From contig NZ_FTPL01000001.1 in the NCBI RefSeq assembly GCF_900156305.1, positions 558,001 to 622,000 on the forward strand: 64,000 bases of DNA, written 5' to 3'. Position 1 is the stretch's first letter. Every line of letters begins with the position of its first letter. The stretch is from Edaphobacillus lindanitolerans. GTDB taxonomy: Bacteria; Bacillota; Bacilli; Bacillales_A; Planococcaceae. Position numbers and translations under genes: made by a program. Positions 58,970-64,000 of the stretch are shown piece by piece. The notes under the pieces were generated by a model, which saw nothing but the letters and a program-made list of their open reading frames with translations, searched no databases and was not told where the DNA came from.

Positions 58970-59690
58970 GGACGCCGCCGTCCGTCAGATCACCCGCAAT
59001 CTCGCCTCACGGCCGGGGATTGTCGGATCCCTGCTCGCCCTGCAGCTGGCCGGGATGCTGTTCTCCATTTCCTCATCGGATGACAGCAGCAATGCTTTCG
59101 GCAATCTCAATATTCACATCCAGAACTTCAACAGCGACATCATCATCGTGCTGACCCTGGCCTGGGCCTTTCTCGCTCCCCTGTATCTCACCGGAAGGGA
59201 TTCCTTTGAATCCGATATGGTTTTCGCCAACGACCGATTGACACGCCATTTCGGGAACATCGGCTATCTGGCACTCATTGTCCTTGCCGGCTCCCTGACG
59301 GCGGTGCTGGCCTGCCTGACGGTTTTATTGATCCCCCTGCTTGGCAGCCGTGAAGTTCTGCTTCCAGAATTCGGGCCATGGGGACTTTCGGGCCATGCCC
59401 TCATCATGTTCACCGTCCTGCTGTCGTATGCCCTGCTGGCGGCAGGCTTGGGCTATCTGATCGGCACGCTGCTCGGACTGTCCCGACTGCTCGTCATCGG
59501 TCTCTTCCTGCTCGGACTGATTTTCCTCGGAGTGCTCGATGACACCGGATGGCATTTGCTCGGCCGCTTCGCCCATTTCTTGTTCGGCAATGAACAAGCC
59601 GCCCTGCTTCTGATCAAAGCGGCCGGGGCTTCCGCAATTCTATTCGCGATTGCCGTCATTTCTTCCAACAGGCAGGAGGCAGGCGCATGA
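58932..59690 (+). CDS. ABC transporter membrane subunit of the GntR operon
   Basis: A 252-residue protein with about six membrane helices, starting at GTG 58932 with AGGAGG nine bases upstream; this overlaps the ATPase gene by 38 bases. The first loop after helix 1 is polar (SSSDDSSNAFGNLNIHIQNF). It resembles the ABC-2 type permeases that accompany YtrB-like ATPases, but no close family was recognised. An ATG 15 codons further up lies deeper in the ATPase gene and has no ribosome site. Confidence 0.75.
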   Translation: MSTLIQPARLSRKDAAVRQITRNLASRPGIVGSLLALQLAGMLFSISSSDDSSNAFGNLNIHIQNFNSDIIIVLTLAWAFLAPLYLTGRDSFESDMVFANDRLTRHFGNIGYLALIVLAGSLTAVLACLTVLLIPLLGSREVLLPEFGPWGLSGHALIMFTVLLSYALLAAGLGYLIGTLLGLSRLLVIGLFLLGLIFLGVLDDTGWHLLGRFAHFLFGNEQAALLLIKAAGASAILFAIAVISSNRQEAGA

Positions 59691-60367
59691 TCAACCTTTC
59701 ACTGCTTTTCTTCATTGTCATCCTGATCTTGCTGGCCGCCCCGCTGAGGAAGAGAATTCCGGCACCGGACGGCCGGCTCATCAACCGGCTGTTTCTCGCC
59801 TATATGGCGGTACTCATCATCGGCGGCATCTCCGCTTTTGCATTTGCCGGCTCCAAAGCCGCTTTTCCTTACATCGGGGAAGGGTCCGATGAACCGCCCT
59901 ACATCTATGAGACTGTCGTGGACGAAGGCCGTCCGGAAGCCGTTCCTGAAGAGAAAATCGCCTTTGAGAAAACGTTTCCGTATAGAGGGAACGAACTGAC
60001 ACTCCGAAACCCAAGCGGCAGAGGCTGGGATTCCATGGCGTCGATTGTCGTTCGAAGAGGCACTCCCGGCGAACTGACCGTCACCGCGTACCGCGCACAA
60101 TTGCTCATGGACGGCTATGACTTATCGGCCGCCACTGCTCCGAAACCCCCGGTTCTGGATCAGAATGCCGGAGAGCTGGCTCTGGGAGATTATCAGTCTG
60201 TGGATATTTCCCGCATAGATGCGTCTTTCCTGACGGTTCCGCTGTTGGCAGGCGGAAGTTCCGGGTCGTGGAGCTCCTGGGAGTCGCCGGTTTATCTGCT
60301 GACTGTCCCGGACGGGGTTTCCGTGAGCGCGGAAGGACCGATTGAATTAACCGAGATCAAGGAATAA
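59687..60367 (+). CDS. Membrane-anchored extracytoplasmic protein of unknown function
   Basis: A 226-residue protein with two hydrophobic helices (about 2-20 and 33-55), followed by an outside domain of about 165 residues that is strand-rich: ELTLRNPSGRGWDSMASIVV, VTAYRAQLLMDGYDLSAATA and FLTVPLLAGGSSGSWSSWES. No family was recognised. Its ATG overlaps the stop of the membrane subunit (ATGA), so it is the fourth gene of the GntR operon and probably an accessory part of the transporter. A terminator follows. Confidence 0.78.
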   Translation: MINLSLLFFIVILILLAAPLRKRIPAPDGRLINRLFLAYMAVLIIGGISAFAFAGSKAAFPYIGEGSDEPPYIYETVVDEGRPEAVPEEKIAFEKTFPYRGNELTLRNPSGRGWDSMASIVVRRGTPGELTVTAYRAQLLMDGYDLSAATAPKPPVLDQNAGELALGDYQSVDISRIDASFLTVPLLAGGSSGSWSSWESPVYLLTVPDGVSVSAEGPIELTEIKE

Positions 60368-60375
60368 ATTCAGAA

Positions 60376-60411
60376 AAGCCGGTTCCGGGACAGCCTCCCC
60401 GGGACCGGCTT
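60376..60411. terminator. Terminator between the GntR operon and the EamA gene
   Basis: An 11-bp stem AAGCCGGTTCC/GGGACCGGCTT (60376-60386 with 60401-60411, one G-T pair) in the gap between convergent genes. Confidence 0.7.
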
Positions 60412-60436
60412 GATTGATTCCATGGACCGTTTTGTG

Positions 60437-61363
60437 CTACGCCACTTTCGGCGGGTCCGCCTCCACTTCGGCCGCCTTGCTGCCCGCGACCGACAGCCAG
60501 ACAACTCCGACCAGCATGACAAGCGCACCGCCAAGCTGCCACTTCCCGAGCATCTGGCCGAACCAGAACATCGACACGATCATCGCGGTGAGCGGTTCGA
60601 AACTGGACAGAATGCTCGTCTCCACAGGCGAAATGAATCTTGTGCTTCCGAGCAGCAGGATGAATCCGGCCGTCGCAAAGACGATGATGAGCAGCAGCAT
60701 GACCGCGACGGTCGGATCCAGCAGCTCCGGCAGCATCCGGAACACGGCGGCAGGCTGGAACATGAACAATGCCGACCCGCCGATGACCATCGCCCAGGCG
60801 ACCGTCTGGATGACGCCGTACTCATGCATGAGCCTGGCCGGATACAGCGTATAGAACGCAAACGTGAAGCCGAGCGTCACGCCCCAGGCGATGGCTCCGT
60901 TTGTCACCTGGAGCGCCGAGAAGGAGCCGTTCGTCAGAAGGAGAACAAGCCCGCCGAGTGTGACGAAGATGCCGAGCATCTGATAGACCGGCGGCCATCT
61001 GCGCTGGCTGTAGGTGACGAACAGGATGACGAATATCGGGGCGAGGAATTGGAGCAGCGTCGCGATGACCGCATTGCTTGCCTCGATCGTCTTGAGAAAA
61101 GTGAACTGGACACCGAGCATCCCGATGATCCCAAAAATGACGAGCTGCCGCGCCCACGCCTTCTGCCTCCAGACGAGCGTGACCCGTTTCCCCTGCCGGT
61201 TCAGCATGAAGAGCAAGGCGACCCCTGCGACGAGCAGCCGGACCACGATGAACGGCGCCACCTCGATCGGCTTCTCTGCAAGCAGCCACTCCATCATCGG
61301 GCCCGTCGCTCCCCAGAGGGCGGCTCCGGAAACGATCATACCGATCCCTTTCAGACGGTTCAT
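60437..61363 (-). CDS. EamA/DMT family transporter
   Basis: A 308-residue protein with ten membrane helices in two EamA repeats. The first starts SGAALWGATGPMMEWLLAEK, and the second is seen around FTFAFYTLYPARLMHEYG and STRFISPVETSILSSFEPLT. It is an exporter or permease of the drug/metabolite superfamily with unknown substrate. The ATG has AGGGGGGAG upstream. It is transcribed alone, toward the GntR operon terminator, and is divergent from the PAS-EAL gene. Confidence 0.9.
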   Translation of the reverse strand: MNRLKGIGMIVSGAALWGATGPMMEWLLAEKPIEVAPFIVVRLLVAGVALLFMLNRQGKRVTLVWRQKAWARQLVIFGIIGMLGVQFTFLKTIEASNAVIATLLQFLAPIFVILFVTYSQRRWPPVYQMLGIFVTLGGLVLLLTNGSFSALQVTNGAIAWGVTLGFTFAFYTLYPARLMHEYGVIQTVAWAMVIGGSALFMFQPAAVFRMLPELLDPTVAVMLLLIIVFATAGFILLLGSTRFISPVETSILSSFEPLTAMIVSMFWFGQMLGKWQLGGALVMLVGVVWLSVAGSKAAEVEADPPKVA

Positions 61364-61609
61364 CCGGCACTCCCCCCTTCGGTCTTTGTATGCAGATCCG
61401 TCCGGCCCAAAAAGACAAATTCTCTCTTCATTCTACACAAAGCACCTGTCCGGAGTTGTCTGAATTCGTCAAAGACGCAGGCATTCTGCCGATTCCCGAC
61501 GAATTGGGGTACTTTGACCCTTACGACCCCATTCGGTTTTGCCGTATACTAGAGGTCATATATGAACCATTATGATCCATCGATCCAACTTGTACGGGAG
61601 GTTTGTAGA

Positions 61610-63313
61610 TTGGACAACAACAGACAGGTTGACACCAGAATGACCGCCGACCAGGATCAGAGTGCATTCGACAGCCTTTTGGACGGCCTTGACAAGAAAT
61701 TCATGATTTACAAGATCGATTCCGAAGGCCTGGTGCTCGGAACAAATACACGCTTCCTGGAAAAGAGCGGGTGGACACCGAAGCGGGTGCTCGGCAAGCC
61801 GTTCAAGATCATGTTCCCCGATACGAAGGAAGGCAAAGCCGATGTACTGAAAGTCTGGAGACGGCTGCGCGCCGGACGTCCCTGGCAGGGGGATATCCTG
61901 CAGGTGACGAAAGCCGGAGAGCCGTACTGGGTCTCCCTCACCGCCATACCGGTATTTTCCGGATCCCGGCATCTGTACACCCTCATGATTGAGGCGGACA
62001 GGACGGAAGAACGGGCATTGCGGGAGAAACTCGAGTCCATCGCCTACACGGATCCCGATACAGGACTCATGAACCGTCATAAACTGACCGAAGAAGCCGA
62101 GCAGCTCATCCATAAGAACCGCCACTTCACCTTTGTCTATCTGGCGATCGAAAACTTCCATTCTCTTTTCGACCCCGGAGACAAGGAAGCGGAGAAACGG
62201 ATTCTCGATGAGTTTGTCCACGGCATGAAAGTATATTTCCGCAACAGCCGGTTCGCACGGATCGGGATGAATGAATTCGCCATCCTGACTCCGCTCGGAA
62301 GCTGGTTTGCCGAAGGTTTCCTGCAGTTCCTCGATGAGCATCCGATCCAGTCGGACATCACCGGCATTCCGGTGAAGGTGAGCGGCGGCATCGCCAAGTT
62401 CCCCGATGACCAGCAGTCATTCAAGCATCTCCTCAGCGCCTCGTCCATTGCCCGGCACCGGGCGATGCGGGACGGAGGCGGACTGATCACCTCCCTGTCA
62501 AAACCCGAACAGCGGACAGTCGCCCGGAGGCTCCGCATCGAACAAAAGTTGCCGGCCGCACTGGAGGATGGGGCCATCCAGGCATTCTTCCAGCCTCAGC
62601 TGGACATGACGACCGGCAGGATCATCGCGGCAGAAGCGCTCGTGCGCTGGGAAGACCGGGACCTCGGGAATGTGACGCCTTCGGAACTGATCCCGGTGGC
62701 GGAGGATGCCGGCCTGATTTCCGCACTCGGTGCCCATGTGATCGAGGTTGCCGCCCGGCAGGCCGCCTCCTGGAAACAGGAAGGGCTCGGTGTCACCGTC
62801 AGCTGCAACACCTCGGTCCGTGAATTCCGGGCCGGGGACATGGTCACCAAGATCCGGGATATCCTCGAGCGCACTTCCTGTCCGCCCTCTCTCCTCGAAC
62901 TGGAGATCACCGAGAAGTTCGCATTTGAAGCCGAGGCGGAAGGTGAAATCATGCACCAGCTGAAACTGCTCCATGACGACGGGATCTCGTTTGCGCTCGA
63001 TGACTTCGGGACCGGCTATGCCTCGTTCCGGTATATGCAGACCGTCCCGATCCAGAAGATCAAGCTCGGCGAGGAATTCATTGCATCCTTCCCGACGAAC
63101 GACAAAGTCGGCAGGATCGTGGACGGGCTTGTCCGGTTCGGGCATTCGCTCGGCCTCTTCGTAGTCGCCGAAGGGGTCGAACATGAAGAAGTCTACAAAG
63201 CGCTCGCGGACAGCGGATGCGATGCGGTCCAGGGCTACCATACCGGCCGTCCGATGCCGGCCGAGCAGCTGACCGCCCTGCTCAGAGAACAGGCACTAAG
63301 CAAAAACAACTGA
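61610..63313 (+). CDS. PAS-GGDEF-EAL protein, likely c-di-GMP phosphodiesterase
   Basis: A 567-residue soluble protein. A PAS domain (about 25-140; KIDSEGLVLGTNTRFLEKSG) is followed by a degenerate GGDEF domain (about 150-300) whose active site reads GMNEF. The EAL domain (about 315-560) is intact: AEALVRWEDRD, SCNTSVREF, LLELEITEKF, FALDDFGTGYASF, VAEGVEHEEV and QGYHTGRPMP. It therefore most likely hydrolyses cyclic di-GMP, with the GGDEF part as a regulatory module. The start is TTG at 61610, eight bases after GGGAGG; an ATG 16 codons earlier has no ribosome site. It balances the GGDEF enzyme at 7.1 kb. Confidence 0.92.
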   Translation: MDNNRQVDTRMTADQDQSAFDSLLDGLDKKFMIYKIDSEGLVLGTNTRFLEKSGWTPKRVLGKPFKIMFPDTKEGKADVLKVWRRLRAGRPWQGDILQVTKAGEPYWVSLTAIPVFSGSRHLYTLMIEADRTEERALREKLESIAYTDPDTGLMNRHKLTEEAEQLIHKNRHFTFVYLAIENFHSLFDPGDKEAEKRILDEFVHGMKVYFRNSRFARIGMNEFAILTPLGSWFAEGFLQFLDEHPIQSDITGIPVKVSGGIAKFPDDQQSFKHLLSASSIARHRAMRDGGGLITSLSKPEQRTVARRLRIEQKLPAALEDGAIQAFFQPQLDMTTGRIIAAEALVRWEDRDLGNVTPSELIPVAEDAGLISALGAHVIEVAARQAASWKQEGLGVTVSCNTSVREFRAGDMVTKIRDILERTSCPPSLLELEITEKFAFEAEAEGEIMHQLKLLHDDGISFALDDFGTGYASFRYMQTVPIQKIKLGEEFIASFPTNDKVGRIVDGLVRFGHSLGLFVVAEGVEHEEVYKALADSGCDAVQGYHTGRPMPAEQLTALLREQALSKNN

Positions 63314-63317
63314 AACA

Positions 63318-63359
63318 AGCGCCGCTGCATGGACAGGATCCCATGCAGCGGCGCTTTTT
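63318..63359. terminator. Terminator between the EAL gene and the thrE-like pair
   Basis: A 15-bp perfect stem AGCGCCGCTGCATGG/CCATGCAGCGGCGCT (63318-63332 with 63341-63355) followed by TTTT. Confidence 0.88.
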
Positions 63360-63362
63360 CTG

Positions 63363-63809
63363 TCAGACTGCCCGCGCTCTTCTTTTGAACACCAGCTGGA
63401 TGATGACTTCCGCAAACACGAGCCCCATCGCGATTGAGCCTGAAATCATGAACGCCTCCATCGCATGGACGGTCGCCACGTCGTAGTGCGTCTCCATCAC
63501 GTTCCGCATCGCGTTGTACGCCGTCCCGCCCGGAACGAGCGGGATGATGCCGGCGACACTGAAGATGATCATGGGGGTCCGGTATCTCTTTGCGAACAGG
63601 TGCGCCACCACTGCCACGGCAAATGCCCCGATGAATGACGCCTTGACCGTGTCCCCTCCAAGAAGCAGGTCGCGGGCCGCCAGATAGGCAAGCCAGCCGA
63701 CAAGGCCGACGAAGCCGCAGTGAAGAAGCCGGTTCCTCGGTGAATTGAAGATGATGCCGAACATGGCGGAGGCGATGAAGCTGCAGATGCCGTTGATCGC
63801 CCAGATCAT
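63363..63809 (-). CDS. Threonine/serine exporter family, small subunit (DUF3815/ThrE_2)
   Basis: A 148-residue protein with four to five helices. The block MFGIIFNSPRNRLLHCGFVG near the start and VAGIIPLVPGGTAYNAMRN in the second half are typical of the C-terminal half of ThrE, here a separate gene as in many Firmicutes. The ATG overlaps the stop of the larger partner (ATGA). It probably exports amino acids or related small acids together with that partner; the substrate is not proven. Confidence 0.88.
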   Translation of the reverse strand: MIWAINGICSFIASAMFGIIFNSPRNRLLHCGFVGLVGWLAYLAARDLLLGGDTVKASFIGAFAVAVVAHLFAKRYRTPMIIFSVAGIIPLVPGGTAYNAMRNVMETHYDVATVHAMEAFMISGSIAMGLVFAEVIIQLVFKRRARAV

Positions 63810-64000
63810 GCCGCCACCCCCCGGAAACTCAGGACAAGCGCAATGCCGGCCCCGATTGCAAATGCGGTGAGGAAGGCCTCCGCCCCTTTCGCCAGCCCCG
63901 CCATGAAGTGCCCGGCCATAAGATCGCGGACGGCGTTCGTGATCAGGAGACCCGGGACGAGCGGCATGACCGCCGCAATGATGATCACATCAAGCTGCCC
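63806..64000 (-). CDS. Threonine/serine exporter family, large subunit (DUF1212/ThrE_1), C-terminal part only
   Basis: Only the last 64 codons are in the window; the frame is open to the right edge. The visible sequence, LDVIIIAAVMPLVPGLLITN then AVRDLMAGHFMAGLAKGAEAF and a last hydrophobic helix, matches the end of ThrE_1 proteins. It is upstream of, and overlaps by four bases, the small subunit gene. The start and N-terminal histidine-containing region are not seen. Confidence 0.85.
   Translation of the reverse strand, partial: GQLDVIIIAAVMPLVPGLLITNAVRDLMAGHFMAGLAKGAEAFLTAFAIGAGIALVLSFRGVAA

Overview
The window comes from a high-GC, endospore-forming member of the Bacillales, most likely a Planococcaceae (a Bhargavaea- or Sporosarcina-like organism). 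The support is the local gene order argS-ywiB / speE-speB / pbpG / ywhD / ywgA / ywfO / rsfA / lipL / hemQ / cwlJ-gerQ / ywdK-ywdI-ung / pdxK, which parallels the Bacillus subtilis ywd-ywi region, together with spore germination genes (cwlJ, gerQ, rsfA), coproheme decarboxylase HemQ, bacillithiol deacetylase BshB2, strong GGAGG ribosome binding sites, and frequent TTG/GTG starts. The genus assignment is inference. No phage, insertion sequence or CRISPR array was seen; the region is ordinary chromosome.

Layout. 1-4.5 kb: a leftward cobalamin uptake and salvage operon (btuF, btuC, a btuD-cbiZ fusion, cbiB cut by the window edge) behind a cobalamin riboswitch and terminator. 4.7-10 kb: argS-ywiB, a membrane GGDEF diguanylate cyclase with a long structured leader, and speE-speB. 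10.2-23.6 kb: the conserved ywd-ywh block with cell wall (pbpG, cwlJ), spore (rsfA, gerQ), lipoate (lipL), heme (hemQ), uracil repair (ung) and vitamin B6 (pdxK) genes. It is interrupted at 15.3-15.67 kb by a 20/40-bp tandem repeat array. 23.9-31.9 kb: yojF-bshB2, a YjiH-type membrane protein, a tandem GNAT protein, threonine catabolism split over two loci (tdh, kbl), and a paired SMR transporter. 32.2-44.2 kb: a tandem P-loop NTPase with a dead first site, a YczE-type membrane protein, YbaK, topoisomerase III, a cation/proton antiporter, a PseG-like protein, a phospholipase D-like protein, an ECF-type sigma factor and a CNNM/CBS protein. 44.4-53.8 kb: M20 dipeptidase, nitroreductase, a PlsY paralogue, DegV, an amidase-domain protein with a probable CTG start, tRNA-Ala(GGC), DUF2804, GDPD, a YusW-like lipoprotein, an acyltransferase, and a CDF metal exporter preceded by a short leader ORF running into a terminator. 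53.9-64 kb: a heterodimeric ABC exporter, a GntR-controlled four-gene ABC operon, an EamA transporter, a PAS-GGDEF-EAL protein, and a two-part threonine/serine exporter cut by the right edge.

The most interesting unexplained items are: the leader peptide/terminator arrangement upstream of the CDF gene (53.65-53.79 kb), the 40-bp dimeric tandem repeats (15.3 kb) and related GACCGAT-type intergenic repeats (32.0 and 36.9 kb), the BtuD-CbiZ fusion, the NTPase with one degenerate and one intact P-loop, the GntR-ABC operon with an unrecognised membrane-anchored protein, and the perfect dyad over the pdxK promoter. Start codons were chosen by ribosome binding site, overlap with the neighbour and family length. 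No database search was possible, so every family name rests on recognition of motifs and context.
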